Under the pieces are notes generated by a model. That model was given only the letters and a program-made list of their open reading frames with translations, was not told the DNA's origin and did no database searches. DNA of 64,000 nt, taken from Nitrospirales bacterium. GTDB lineage: Bacteria > Nitrospirota > Nitrospiria > Nitrospirales > UBA8639. The position numbers and the translations under genes are program-made. This document shows positions 24,419 through 33,132 of the stretch, piece by piece. The stretch lies in NCBI GenBank assembly GCA_012270585.1, contig JAAXIB010000038.1, positions 19,914 through 83,913 of the forward strand, given 5' to 3'. How positions within the stretch are numbered: position 1 is the stretch's first letter; every line of letters starts with the position of its first letter.

Positions 24419-25174
24419 TTATTTGTTATATTCCTCAAGGTCGAATCTGATGGGCAGGTCGACCGCGGTGGAAATGGGAAATTCTCCATCTTTCGCCGGA
24501 TCGAATCGCCACGTTTTGACTGACTGCGCGGCGCTCTCGTCAAGCGCGGGAAATCCCGAGCTTGTTTGAGTCGTGACGTTTTCCACGTCCCCGCCGGCAC
24601 CGATGGTGATTCGTAACACGACCGTGCCTTCCCAGCCCTCCCGGCGAGCCGCTTGCGGATACAGGGGACGTTCGGATTTGATCAGCCTGACGGTTTTCCG
24701 AAGTCCTTGGCGGTCCGCAATGGAATCCCGCATGAGTTGAGACCTGTCTTGCGACACGATAGAGTTTTTGGGGATCGTGGCGACCATGAAGCCGGTGAAC
24801 GGCACGATTTTCGCGACGTCGGGTTCGGCCAGGCTGATGAGGCGTTCTGTCTGGATCATTGTTCTGACCGATTTCCACAGTCCTTGGCGGTCCGCAATGG
24901 AATCCCGCATGAGTTGAGACCTGTCTTGCGACACGATAGAGTTTTTGGGGATCGTGGCGCCCATGAGGCCGCTCAACGGCACCAACGTCAGGGTATCGGG
25001 TTTGGGTATACTGATTTCCCGCTCTTCTTCAACGGCGAGAGCGGGAATTTCGATGGTCTCCAGGAACTCGATTGGTTGATCCGGCAAGCCCTGTGCCCCC
25101 GCGGGAGGACAGACGACACACCCCAGTAACGGCACAAGAACTGCCCCCATAACCTTTGAAAATGCGGAAGCCAT
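24419..25174 (-). CDS. Exported TonB C-terminal domain protein with duplicated motif
   Basis: 251 residues from ATG 25174 (the frame extends to a TTG at 25207). N-terminal signal sequence VMGAVLVPLLGCVVCPPAGAQG: either cleaved at AGA-QG or lipidated at the Cys in LLGC. There is no proline-rich spacer. Residues 73-99 and 132-158 are the same 27-residue block (ATIPKNS...ADRQGL) in two similar contexts. The C-terminal 80 residues form a TonB_C domain (PLYPQAARREGWEGTVVLRI ... VKTWRFDPAKDGEFP). It lies directly upstream of the large receptor. An exported TonB domain could compete for, or hand over, TonB boxes; that is inference. Confidence 0.75.
   Translation of the reverse strand: MASAFSKVMGAVLVPLLGCVVCPPAGAQGLPDQPIEFLETIEIPALAVEEEREISIPKPDTLTLVPLSGLMGATIPKNSIVSQDRSQLMRDSIADRQGLWKSVRTMIQTERLISLAEPDVAKIVPFTGFMVATIPKNSIVSQDRSQLMRDSIADRQGLRKTVRLIKSERPLYPQAARREGWEGTVVLRITIGAGGDVENVTTQTSSGFPALDESAAQSVKTWRFDPAKDGEFPISTAVDLPIRFDLEEYNK
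24701..24958 (-). repeat. Two identical 81-base direct repeats inside a gene
   Basis: Bases 24701-24781 and 24878-24958 are essentially identical and in frame, 177 bases apart. They encode the duplicated 27-residue block of the exported TonB_C protein. Confidence 0.9.
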
Positions 25175-25340
25175 TTTGTTGGTTTTCTGGATCGTGTATG
25201 CGGGCAACGGCCTGGCTTTTAATTCGGTCGTAAGTATAGCATATGCAGAAAAGAGATTTAAACCTCCTGCCTACGTAGTAGTTGCTACCAGGCCGGTTGT
25301 CTTCTTTCAATCAGGGGTTCGATTCATGAACCCATTCAGG

Positions 25341-25346
25341 TATACT
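25341..25346 (+). promoter_or_regulatory. Likely -10 box of the secA promoter
   Basis: TATACT with a weak TTCGAT (25318-25323) 17 bases upstream. The start of transcription near 25353 would leave a leader of about 80 bases before the secA ATG. Confidence 0.35.
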
Positions 25347-25435
25347 AGGTGAAAAGGCGTTCTGCCCCGAGGGATTCCTTCTGTCCGGGGAACCCTCAAG
25401 ATTACATTCGTTTCTCCAGAGGTATTGACCCCATC

Positions 25436-28159
25436 ATGTTCGTGAGACTGCTCAACCTGTTGTTCGGAAGCAAAAACGATCGTGAGTTGAAGGTGCTTCA
25501 ACCCATTGTCGCGCGGATTAACGAATTGGAACCCGGCTTGCAGGCGCTTTCGGACGAGGCGCTGGCGGATCAGACCCAGGCGTTCAAAAAGCGTCTCGAC
25601 GCAGGCGAAACGCTGGACGAGTTGCTCCCCGAAGCCTTTGCCGTGTGCCGGGAGGCCTCACGGCGAAAAATCGGACTGCGCCACTTCGACGTCCAACTCG
25701 TGGGCGGCATGGTGTTGCACGCGGGGAAAATTTCGGAAATGAAGACCGGCGAGGGAAAGACGCTGGTCGCCACCCTGCCCATGTACTTGAACGCCTTGGC
25801 GGGCAAAGGCGCGCACTTGGTGACGGTCAATGACTACCTGGCGAAACGTGACGCGCAATGGATGGGCCCCGTGTATCACGCGTTGGGTTGCACCGTCGGC
25901 GTGATCCAGCATGAATCCTCGTTCCTGTTCGATCCCGAATACGAGGCAACGGATAAACGGTTGAACCACCTGCGTCCCTGTACGAGACCCGAAGCCTATC
26001 GTGCCGACATCACGTACGGCACCAACAACGAGTTCGGGTTCGATTACCTTCGGGACAATCTGGTCATCAATGACCTGCGCCAGCGAGTCCAACGGGAGTT
26101 GTCGTACGCGATCGTGGACGAGGTGGACAGCATCCTGATCGATGAAGCGCGCACGCCGCTCATCATCTCCGGTCCGGCCGAACAGAGCACGGAACTCTAC
26201 AACCGGATCAACCGGCTCATTCCCAGGCTCACCGCCGAACGGGACTATACCATCGAGGAAAAATCAAGGACGGTGGCGCTGACGGAAGAAGGGAACGCCC
26301 GCGCGGAAAAATTGCTGGCCGGGGAGGGCCTGCTGGCGGGCGACAACCTGTATGACCCGAAAAATCTCGACGTGGTGCACCACGTCATCAAAGCCTTGCA
26401 GGCCCATGCCATTTATAAACGCGACGTGGACTACGTGGTCAAGGAAGGCGAAGTGCAAATCGTCGACGAGTTTACGGGACGCCTGATGCCGGGCCGGCGG
26501 TGGAGCGACGGGTTGCACCAGGCGGTCGAAGCCAAGGAGGGCGTGAAAATCGCCAACGAAAATCAGACCCTGGCGTCCATCACGTTCCAGAACTATTTTC
26601 GGATGTACGACAAACTGGCGGGAATGACCGGAACCGCGGATACGGAAGCCGCGGAGTTTGCCAAGATCTACAACCTGGACGTCAACGTGATTCCGACCAA
26701 CCGGGCGATGGTTCGCCAGGATCATTCGGACGTGGTGTATCGCACGGAGAAGGAAAAATTCGAGGCGATCGCCCAGGAAGTCCTGGACTATCACGAGCGG
26801 GGCCAGCCCGTGCTGGTGGGCACGATTTCAATTGAAAAGTCGGAGCGACTCTCCAAAATTCTCAAGCAACGAGGCGTGAAACACCACGTCCTGAACGCCA
26901 AGTTTCATGAAAAGGAAGCGGAGATCATTTCCCAGGCCGGGGGCAAGGGCGGGGTGACGTTGGCCACCAACATGGCCGGTCGGGGAACGGATATTATTCT
27001 GGGCGGCAACCCGGATGCCTTGTACAAGCAGCAGGTGGTCTACCGGGGTGAAGACCTGACTGATGAACAGAAACAGGCGGCGTTTGAACGGATTCAACGG
27101 CAATGCGAAACGGAAAAGGGGGAAGTCCTGCGATTGGGCGGGTTGCATATCGTCGGCACCGAGCGCCATGAGAGTCGCCGGATCGACAACCAGCTTCGAG
27201 GCCGGTCCGGTCGCCAGGGCGACCCGGGGTCGTCCCGGTTCTTTTTATCCCTGGAAGACGATCTGATGCGCATTTTTGCGTCCGAGCGGGTCTCCAACCT
27301 GATGTTGAAGCTGGGGATGGAAGAAGGCGTGCCGATCGAGCACCGGATGGTCACCAAGTCCATTGAGAACGCCCAGAAGAAAGTCGAAGCTCATAATTTC
27401 GACATCCGGAAACACATTCTCGAATACGATGACGTCATGAACAAACAGCGGGAAATCATCTATGCCCATCGAGCCGGCGTCCTTGGGGGCAGTTCCATTC
27501 AGGAGGACGCGGAGGATTGGCTCGTGGACGTGGTGGACGCCTCGATCAACACCCACTGCCCGGAAGAAGTCTATGCCGAAGCCTGGGACCTGGCTGGACT
27601 GCGTGAAGCCGCCCTCGCGCAATTCGGCACGGAAATCCTGGCGACCGGGGACATGGCGGACATGGGGCGGGACGGCCTGCGGGACGAATTGCTGGAACAC
27701 GTCCAGCAACTCTTCAGGCAAAGACAACGGGAGCGCGAAGAGCAAATCGGTCCCGAGCTTCGCTCGCAGCTTGAACGGAGCCTGGTGTTGCAGGTCATCG
27801 ATCATCATTGGAAGGAGCATCTTCTGGGCATGGATCAGCTCCGGGACGGCATCGGGCTCAGGGGCTATGGCCAGAAAGATCCCCTGGCGGAATATAAACG
27901 GGAAGGCTTCGACATGTTTGCCGCCATGATGGACCGCATCAAGTCCGATGCCCTTGAGCGGCTGTTTAAAGTCCAGGTCGTCAAAGGGGAGCGCCCGCCC
28001 ATTGAAGAAGATGCGGCCCTGCCTCCCCCTATGATCTTCAACCGTGGAGATGGTGAATCCGCGCCACGGCCGGTCCAACGGTCCCAGGCAAAAGTCGGCC
28101 GAAACGAGCCCTGCCCATGCGGCAGCGGCAAGAAATATAAAAAATGTCACGGGATGTAA
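25436..28159 (+). CDS. secA: SecA preprotein translocase ATPase
   Basis: 907 residues from ATG 25436 (the frame is open to 25349 but [19 protein letters not shown] is the family N-terminus). The DEAD motor shows Walker A TGEGKT (near 105) and Walker [21 protein letters not shown] (near 228). The preprotein cross-linking region is next, then the second motor half with [15 protein letters not shown] and [12 protein letters not shown], and finally the scaffold and wing. The C-terminal zinc motif [13 protein letters not shown] supplies Cys893, Cys895, Cys904 and His905. SecA pushes unfolded precursors through SecYEG and is essential. It is single-copy in this window and stands alone. Confidence 0.97.
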   Translation: MFVRLLNLLFGSKNDRELKVLQPIVARINELEPGLQALSDEALADQTQAFKKRLDAGETLDELLPEAFAVCREASRRKIGLRHFDVQLVGGMVLHAGKISEMKTGEGKTLVATLPMYLNALAGKGAHLVTVNDYLAKRDAQWMGPVYHALGCTVGVIQHESSFLFDPEYEATDKRLNHLRPCTRPEAYRADITYGTNNEFGFDYLRDNLVINDLRQRVQRELSYAIVDEVDSILIDEARTPLIISGPAEQSTELYNRINRLIPRLTAERDYTIEEKSRTVALTEEGNARAEKLLAGEGLLAGDNLYDPKNLDVVHHVIKALQAHAIYKRDVDYVVKEGEVQIVDEFTGRLMPGRRWSDGLHQAVEAKEGVKIANENQTLASITFQNYFRMYDKLAGMTGTADTEAAEFAKIYNLDVNVIPTNRAMVRQDHSDVVYRTEKEKFEAIAQEVLDYHERGQPVLVGTISIEKSERLSKILKQRGVKHHVLNAKFHEKEAEIISQAGGKGGVTLATNMAGRGTDIILGGNPDALYKQQVVYRGEDLTDEQKQAAFERIQRQCETEKGEVLRLGGLHIVGTERHESRRIDNQLRGRSGRQGDPGSSRFFLSLEDDLMRIFASERVSNLMLKLGMEEGVPIEHRMVTKSIENAQKKVEAHNFDIRKHILEYDDVMNKQREIIYAHRAGVLGGSSIQEDAEDWLVDVVDASINTHCPEEVYAEAWDLAGLREAALAQFGTEILATGDMADMGRDGLRDELLEHVQQLFRQRQREREEQIGPELRSQLERSLVLQVIDHHWKEHLLGMDQLRDGIGLRGYGQKDPLAEYKREGFDMFAAMMDRIKSDALERLFKVQVVKGERPPIEEDAALPPPMIFNRGDGESAPRPVQRSQAKVGRNEPCPCGSGKKYKKCHGM

Positions 28160-28341
28160 GTGACGAACCCTCGGTCTTCCTCGCCCTGGAGAGGGTGGGT
28201 ATGTGATTGGCTCGATGCTTGGGAACCGCTTCAGCTCCAATCTTCCTCGCCCCCGAAGAGGGGAGAGGAGTGAGGTAAGGGGGGTGATGCGAATTTGGTT
28301 TCACACAATTTCCTGAGACCCAACGGAATACCTCGTCTCTG
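28160..28341. repeat. Short repeats after secA
   Basis: TCTTCCTCGCCCTGGAGAGGG and a related TCTTCCTCGCCCCCGAAGAG element, fused to a CCCTCACC/GGTGAGG-type unit (28240-28285). No gene. Confidence 0.5.
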
Positions 28342-28986
28342 ATGATGTCTCTGCATTTGGATCTTCTTTCCCCTGCTCAACGCCGATTGTGGGATGAACT
28401 TGGTGACGTCCCTCCACAATTTACGCTGTACGGTGGTACCGCCATTGCCTTGTATCTAGGACACCGGAAATCAATAGATTTCGATTTCTTTGGCTCCGAG
28501 TCCTTCGATCCTCAACGACTCTATGCGGCTGTCCCGTTTTTGAAAGGGGCTAAAATCGTTCAGCAGGCACCCAATACCCTGACCTGTCTGGTTGATCGGG
28601 ACGGGAACGTGCAGGTCTCGTTTTTTGGAGTGCCGAACATGGTGGTTCTCCGTGAACCCTTGCAGTTCCCGGACAACGGGATCCGAATTGCCTCACTCAT
28701 CGACTTGGCCGGCATGAAAGCAGCGGTGGTACAACAGCGGGCCGAAGCCAAAGATTACTTGGATCTTCACGCACTCATAAACCAGGAAGCGGTAGACCTG
28801 CCTATGGCATTGGCGGCGGCAAACCGAATCTATTCGGATTCTTTTCAATCTCAATTGACCTTGAAAGCTCTCACGTATTTCGGCGATGGTGATTTACACA
28901 CTCTGCCTGATTCAGTCAGGTTGGGGTTAGTAGAGTCGGTCCGCGCTGTCGATTTGAATCGTTTGCCTAATCCCGGGAACTCGTGA
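28342..28986 (+). CDS. AbiEii/AbiGii-type nucleotidyltransferase (toxin family)
   Basis: 214 residues. The minimal nucleotidyltransferase signature is visible: YGGTAIALYLGHRKSIDFDFF with Gly31-Gly32 and the metal-binding pair Asp47/Asp49, plus a conserved Lys in the GMKAAVVQQRAEAKDYLDL helix. This is the DUF1814/AbiEii fold, whose members transfer nucleotides to tRNA or other targets and act as toxins in abortive infection. A 96-residue partner follows 49 bases downstream in place of a classical AbiEi winged-helix antitoxin. First gene of an A+T-richer accessory stretch. Confidence 0.75.
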   Translation: MMSLHLDLLSPAQRRLWDELGDVPPQFTLYGGTAIALYLGHRKSIDFDFFGSESFDPQRLYAAVPFLKGAKIVQQAPNTLTCLVDRDGNVQVSFFGVPNMVVLREPLQFPDNGIRIASLIDLAGMKAAVVQQRAEAKDYLDLHALINQEAVDLPMALAAANRIYSDSFQSQLTLKALTYFGDGDLHTLPDSVRLGLVESVRAVDLNRLPNPGNS

Positions 28987-29035
28987 TTGATTTGTACTTG
29001 AACGCAGAGAGATTGAAGGATGTGGAGAGTGGCTT

Positions 29036-29326
29036 GTGAAAAAGCTGACATTTACTGATGAGATGACAAAAGTCGCTTCCCGGGTCCTTTGGTTTGAACC
29101 TCCGGAAAAGGCCTTATCCGATCAGGTTCGGTTTTTAACGTATGCCATGACCTACGGGACCCATGAGGATATGAATATTGTTCGGCAGTATGTCTCCGAT
29201 CAGGAATTGCTGGAAGCCCTCGACCATGCACCACCGGGAATTTTCGATGCCCGGTCCTGGGCGTATTGGAACGTCATGCTTGGACGGTATCCCACCCCAC
29301 CATTGCCCGAACGGCAGCTTAGCTGA
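29036..29326 (+). CDS. Small partner of the AbiEii-like protein
   Basis: 96 residues from GTG 29036, with GGAG nine bases upstream. Hydrophilic and cytoplasmic, with the segment VLWFEPPEKALSDQVRFLTYAMTYGTHEDMNIVRQYV followed by ALDHAPPGIFDARSWAYWNVMLGRYP. I recognise this as a family often encoded beside nucleotidyltransferase-type toxins, usually upstream of them; here it is downstream. It is the probable antitoxin. The antitoxin role rests on association only. Confidence 0.6.
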   Translation: MKKLTFTDEMTKVASRVLWFEPPEKALSDQVRFLTYAMTYGTHEDMNIVRQYVSDQELLEALDHAPPGIFDARSWAYWNVMLGRYPTPPLPERQLS

Positions 29327-29402
29327 TGTCCGGGATAACCGGTTGACCAGCTAGTTCACCGGTGCAACACCAACCGCCGATTATCTGAGCACCCGTATTC
29401 CA

Positions 29403-30113
29403 TTATCGTTGCCCTTCAGCCAGTGCCTTCAACTTCATACGTAAACGTTTCACAAAGGGGTCTTGTTGGCCTCGGTAGTAGGCATTGAGGCCAACTTGAA
29501 AGTAATCTCCGAGTGCACCTTCTACCACTATGTCTTGTTGGCTCGTGGGGACGGTTTGAAATCGTCGAAATGCTGCCTTAAGTTTCTTTACAAGGGCGGT
29601 TGAGATGTGGGCAACCAACTGATCCACACCGTTGGCCGCCGCGACATTTTCCGCGATGTAGTTCCTGAACGCATCCATATCCTGAGCTTCAAGAATTTTG
29701 ATGGCGTATGGGTCGACGATGCGTCTGAGTTGGCGTTGATGCTCGATATACGCATCAGTCAGAAGGTCTTTGATGATTTCCTGTCGATAATCCGTAACGG
29801 TCTCCTCGTAGCCTATTGTGATACCCTCGAGATAGGCCGCCTGAATTACCGTCCTGGAATGATTCATGATTCGTTTCACGAGATCTTCTATGGCGGCATC
29901 CTGTTCGACTGTGGGGAGGGTTTCAATGATCATAAAGACGGCCACAATGCGCGTCTTCAGGACATCTTTCTGGTCCTCAATCGTTGACTGATAGCCTTCC
30001 ACAAAGGAGTCCCCGGCAGATCCTCTCTCAATGGCAATGGCTTGCTCACCGGCTCCGATTAACAAGATCAGCCCTGCCGCGCATGCCAGGATGTGATTAG
30101 TATGACGAATCAT
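29403..30113 (-). CDS. Exported helical protein of unknown function
   Basis: 236 residues. Signal peptide HILACAAGLILLIGAGEQAIA-IE, then a helical, mostly hydrophilic body with DUF2939/secreted-helix appearance (VKRIMNHSRTVIQAAYLEGI, TDYRQEIIKDLLTDAYIEHQRQLRRIVDPYAIKILEAQD). No cysteine pair, no catalytic motif. It follows the 206-residue membrane protein frame by 9 bases on the same strand, so both may be one operon. Function not recognised. Confidence 0.6.
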   Translation of the reverse strand: MIRHTNHILACAAGLILLIGAGEQAIAIERGSAGDSFVEGYQSTIEDQKDVLKTRIVAVFMIIETLPTVEQDAAIEDLVKRIMNHSRTVIQAAYLEGITIGYEETVTDYRQEIIKDLLTDAYIEHQRQLRRIVDPYAIKILEAQDMDAFRNYIAENVAAANGVDQLVAHISTALVKKLKAAFRRFQTVPTSQQDIVVEGALGDYFQVGLNAYYRGQQDPFVKRLRMKLKALAEGQR

Positions 30114-30122
30114 GTTATCTAG

Positions 30123-30838
30123 TTAAACTTTTGGCCATAAATCGTACAAGTCAAAGCTTCTCACACGGAGATCACACAGTTCCAATTCAAGTTTTTCGCA
30201 CCCTTCATCTGTTTTGATTCGAACAAGAGAAAACCGGACCCCATCGGGCGCAGCATCGGTAGCGTTCACCGCCACTTCCATGGGTTTCAGGCGACGGCAC
30301 TCCCTCCGAGATATGCGCCTCGGCATCATGAAATCGCTCTCCTTTTCGATTACAGGAAGACGGCCTTCGCACATCGCTTCGTGAAGCTTAGTGAAAGCTT
30401 GCCGCTCGGCCATTCCTGAGCATGTGTATGAGTGTGGTGTGGTCTCGATCAGGTGGCATATGGCTTTGCGGATGGGCGTGTCAAACTGCTCAAATGAGGT
30501 TTCAGATAGCACACTTAGGAATGATCTAAAAGCTAAGTTTTTCCACGTTTCTCTTATTTCTGGCGCGAAAAACAGAGTGATGCCGATCAAGAAAAGAGGC
30601 CATGATATTTTGTCCAGAATCTCAAGCATTGCTAACCACTCATACCAAGTCTGCAAATTACCCAAATGGCCAGGCAGTTCGTACAAGCTAATGATGAAAA
30701 ACGGCAATCCAGTGATGCGCGAGCTAAGGCTTTTTCTCCACATACATCAACTTTAATACTCATGGCATTCTTTGTCACACTCTTAAGTGACATCCTCTTA
30801 ATTAGGCTGTCGACCATCTCTGCCAATTTTTTTGTCAC
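30123..30838 (-). CDS. Membrane protein, probably frameshifted near its N-terminus
   Basis: The downstream frame (30743-30123, 206 residues from MWRKSLSSRI) has two hydrophobic segments (ITGLPFFIISLYELPG, ISWPLFLIGITLFF) and a soluble C-terminal domain with several Cys. It has no ribosome-binding site and a stop codon two codons before its ATG. A different frame starting at GTG 30838, eight bases after GGGGAGG, encodes a plausible helical N-terminus (MTKKLAEMVDSLIKRMSLKS) and is read until past the AAAAA run near 30732-30736, where a one-base shift would join it to the membrane part. I read one gene with a frameshift. No family recognised. Confidence 0.45.
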
Positions 30839-30861
30839 GCATAAGTCCTCCCCGACTTCTC

Positions 30862-30909
30862 TTGACGAACAGTTGACGGATAGCTAACGTTTATATTCTT
30901 TGGCCCATA
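30862..30909 (+). repeat. Flanking direct repeat, left copy
   Basis: CTTGACGAACAGTTGACGGA TAG ... TTTGGCCCAT recurs at 32626-32673 as CTTGACTAAGAGTTGACGGA TAG ... TTTGGCCCAT. The two copies share orientation and bracket the 31087-32608 genes. Confidence 0.55.
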
Positions 30910-31086
30910 GCGAGCAGTCTCTTGGGCGGTGTTAGGCAAACAGGTGTAGTGAAACAGGCATAGCTTGCCTGCGCTGAGTATAGTAAGAGGAGTGGAACAA
31001 CAAGAGAGCTTTAGGGGTGGTCCCTTCGTAAGACTCAGAGCGATTTCACCGCTGGCGCATAGCACATGAGTGTAGGAACTAATCCT

Positions 31087-32100
31087 ATGAACCGTTGCTC
31101 GTCGTATGTCCTGACACTGACTTTCCTTTTGTGCTTCATATTTGGTGTAGCGGAGGGTGCGAATGCCGACGAGCAGCCATCCGTTTGCGCGGATTCGAGG
31201 GATGCCTCTCAGGCAGCATATGCATTTGGGCTGAAGGTTCAAAAGGCTGTGCGAGAAAGGGATCTCGCCGCCTTTTTCTCTTTGGTCGATGGTGAATTGG
31301 ATTACGGACCCAGGCGGAAGTACGCAGAAAATAAAGCCTTTCACGAGATATTTCCTGATTCCTGGAGAGCAGCGGTCCTGAAGGAGAAGCCTCCCTGCAC
31401 TCCTTTTGGATGGCGCGGATTTTGGCTTGCAAACAACGGTCTCGTACGGTATCGGGAAAAACATACCATCGATCTATTTCACATAGTTGAAGTATACGAT
31501 TGGGTGCCGGAGAAATTTCCTCATGTCCCCGTAGGGTGGAAAGTTGACGATAGGCTTTTGCCTCCGCAGTGTTTCGTATACGAATGGAATTCGCATGATA
31601 ATTTCCAGGAAGTTGCAAGGCTTTTTGGAATACCTGACGACTCTGATACATCAGAATACAGAGATTTTGCACACAACACCGGAAAGTATTTTGGTGATCC
31701 CATTTACCCATTCAATCGTTCCAGTAGGTACAATATTTGGCAATATGTCCATGAGTGCGTGTTTTCCGTGCAATCGGACCAATTGCAGATCGGTGATTCG
31801 ACAGTTCAGTATGTTTATCCGGATTCCAGGGAGGTTCTTCTGTATACGATCCTTGCAGAGGTTTCCCCTGATCTATGTCAAGTCTTTGCTCCCAATTTGC
31901 CTGGGAAGTGCCTCGAATCATATCTCGTGCATATTGCCTCCTGCGGGGGGAGCATGGGTTGTCGTGGTTCACAGTCATATACCATTTACGGCATGTTCCA
32001 AATGCACGATGGGGAAAGGCACGGTCGTGAAAGGATCATTTTCCCACTAAAGAACTTCCGCACAGAGAATCCCGCGAGAAATTTTCTGGACAGCAAATGA
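31087..32100 (+). CDS. Exported protein of unknown function
   Basis: 337 residues from ATG 31087 (GTAGGA nine bases upstream; the ATG at 31066 gives seven more residues). Signal peptide VLTLTFLLCFIFGVAEGANA-DE. The body has several Cys, aromatic-rich segments (PPCTPFGWRGFWLANNGLVRYREKHTIDLFHIVEVYDWV) and a C-terminal Cys-rich stretch (LVHIASCGGSMGCRGSQSY). In the first half, AYAFGLKVQKAVRERDLAAFFSLVDGELDYGPRRKYAENKAF resembles the start of small periplasmic domains seen in orphan Gram-negative proteins. No family named. It sits alone between direct repeats. Confidence 0.6.
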   Translation: MNRCSSYVLTLTFLLCFIFGVAEGANADEQPSVCADSRDASQAAYAFGLKVQKAVRERDLAAFFSLVDGELDYGPRRKYAENKAFHEIFPDSWRAAVLKEKPPCTPFGWRGFWLANNGLVRYREKHTIDLFHIVEVYDWVPEKFPHVPVGWKVDDRLLPPQCFVYEWNSHDNFQEVARLFGIPDDSDTSEYRDFAHNTGKYFGDPIYPFNRSSRYNIWQYVHECVFSVQSDQLQIGDSTVQYVYPDSREVLLYTILAEVSPDLCQVFAPNLPGKCLESYLVHIASCGGSMGCRGSQSYTIYGMFQMHDGERHGRERIIFPLKNFRTENPARNFLDSK

Positions 32101-32317
32101 AGGATGTTTCTCGTGCGTCCGTTGGCCTATGAAGTGTGACCGGCCAGACCAGCTTGACGTTTCTTCTTCCAAGTAGACCACCTTGCCCAGATAGAGAGGT
32201 TGACCTTGAGATATGTCGCCCGACGCCGCTTTCGAGAAGGATCTGCGTTGCAGATTTGGTGTATTGGTGCTATGGTGCCTGCATTGGTTGCCTGAATGAT
32301 CTATCGGAGTATTTGCC

Positions 32318-32608
32318 ATGGTTCGTCTGACTATCAGCTTGGCTGACCGCACGCATCGCGCGCTGAAAGAAGCCGCAGCACGGCAGAATCGCTCAATGGC
32401 CTCGATCATCGAGGAAAGCCTGACGTTGCGAGGGATCCAGCCGCTCGACAGCGCGCGGGAGATCGTCGCCAAGGCGCGGGCGCGGTCCCGCCTGGCAGCG
32501 CCTCCGCGATTTCCCCACCCTCCTTTGCCGATAGTTTCTTGCCCACGAAATAGCGCCTGGACTGACGCTCCGGTTCGCCTAAAAGGGGACATGACAAAAT
32601 TGCCCTGA
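32318..32608 (+). CDS. Ribbon-helix-helix antitoxin-like protein, altered C-terminus
   Basis: 96 residues. The first 60 are a CopG/ParD-type ribbon-helix-helix: beta strand MVRLTISLADRTHRALKEAA, helices around RQNRSMASIIEESL, then DSAREIVAKARARSRL. After that, homologous antitoxins usually end with a short helix, whereas here the sequence becomes proline-rich (APPRFPHPPLPIV) and looks out of frame or foreign. No toxin gene follows. It is probably the truncated remainder of a toxin-antitoxin pair. Confidence 0.55.
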   Translation: MVRLTISLADRTHRALKEAAARQNRSMASIIEESLTLRGIQPLDSAREIVAKARARSRLAAPPRFPHPPLPIVSCPRNSAWTDAPVRLKGDMTKLP

Positions 32609-32625
32609 CAATAGGCTGACCTTCC

Positions 32626-32673
32626 CTTGACTAAGAGTTGACGGATAGATAATTTCTAGATCTTTTGGCCCAT
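32626..32673 (+). repeat. Flanking direct repeat, right copy
   Basis: Partner of the repeat at 30862-30909; see there. About three quarters of positions agree, with exact agreement over AGTTGACGGATAG and TTTGGCCCAT. Confidence 0.55.
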
Positions 32674-32724
32674 GGATGCGATTCGGTTTGGGTCTTATGG
32701 GCTGGTGTCAGGGTAGCGGTGCTA

Positions 32725-33117
32725 TGTTCAGAATTGTAAATGTTTGCTCATTCGTTGACAGATAAAGCCTCCCGATGGCTTTTTCTGTCATCCTTGCGAA
32801 CGCGAGGATCCAGGGCTTTTGTCTTTATTTTCGCCTTTGTCTTTGTTTGTCATCCCCGACCCCGATCGGGGATCCAGGGTCTTTATTCTCACAAAGCGGA
32901 GGACAAGAAAAGACTCTGGATTCCCGATTTGGATCCTCGATTACCAACGTCGAGGACAAGCATCGGGAATGACAGAAGGAGGCAAAGACAAAAAACAACG
33001 ACACTGGATCCTTGATAGATTGTCTGGATCCCCGATCGAGTCGGGGACAAGCGTCGAGGATGACAGAAGGAGACGGCGGAAATTGTCAACGAATGACTGA
33101 ACACATACAAGAATGAC
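32725..33117. mobile_element. MITE-like element with inverted ends (copy 2)
   Basis: The left end, TTGTAAATGTTTGCTCATTC followed by GTTGACAGAT (32735-32764), faces the right end, GGAGACGGCGGAAATTGTCA and ACGAATGACTGAACACATAC (33070-33110), as inverted repeats. The right end, reversed, matches the left end of the 10495 element over about 45 bases. The interior is filled with GATCCCCGATCGGGG- and ATCCTCGATTACCAACGTCG-type hairpins. No transposase, no gene. Confidence 0.55.
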
Positions 33118-33132
33118 CAAAGGCTCAGAATA

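Noticed and set aside
32047..32592. 181-codon minus-strand frame opposite the antitoxin-like gene
   Set aside because: No family pattern; the plus-strand ribbon-helix-helix explains the sequence better.
32740..33115. Possible CRISPR array
   Set aside because: Repeats are hairpins of differing length in both orientations without regular spacers; no cas genes nearby.
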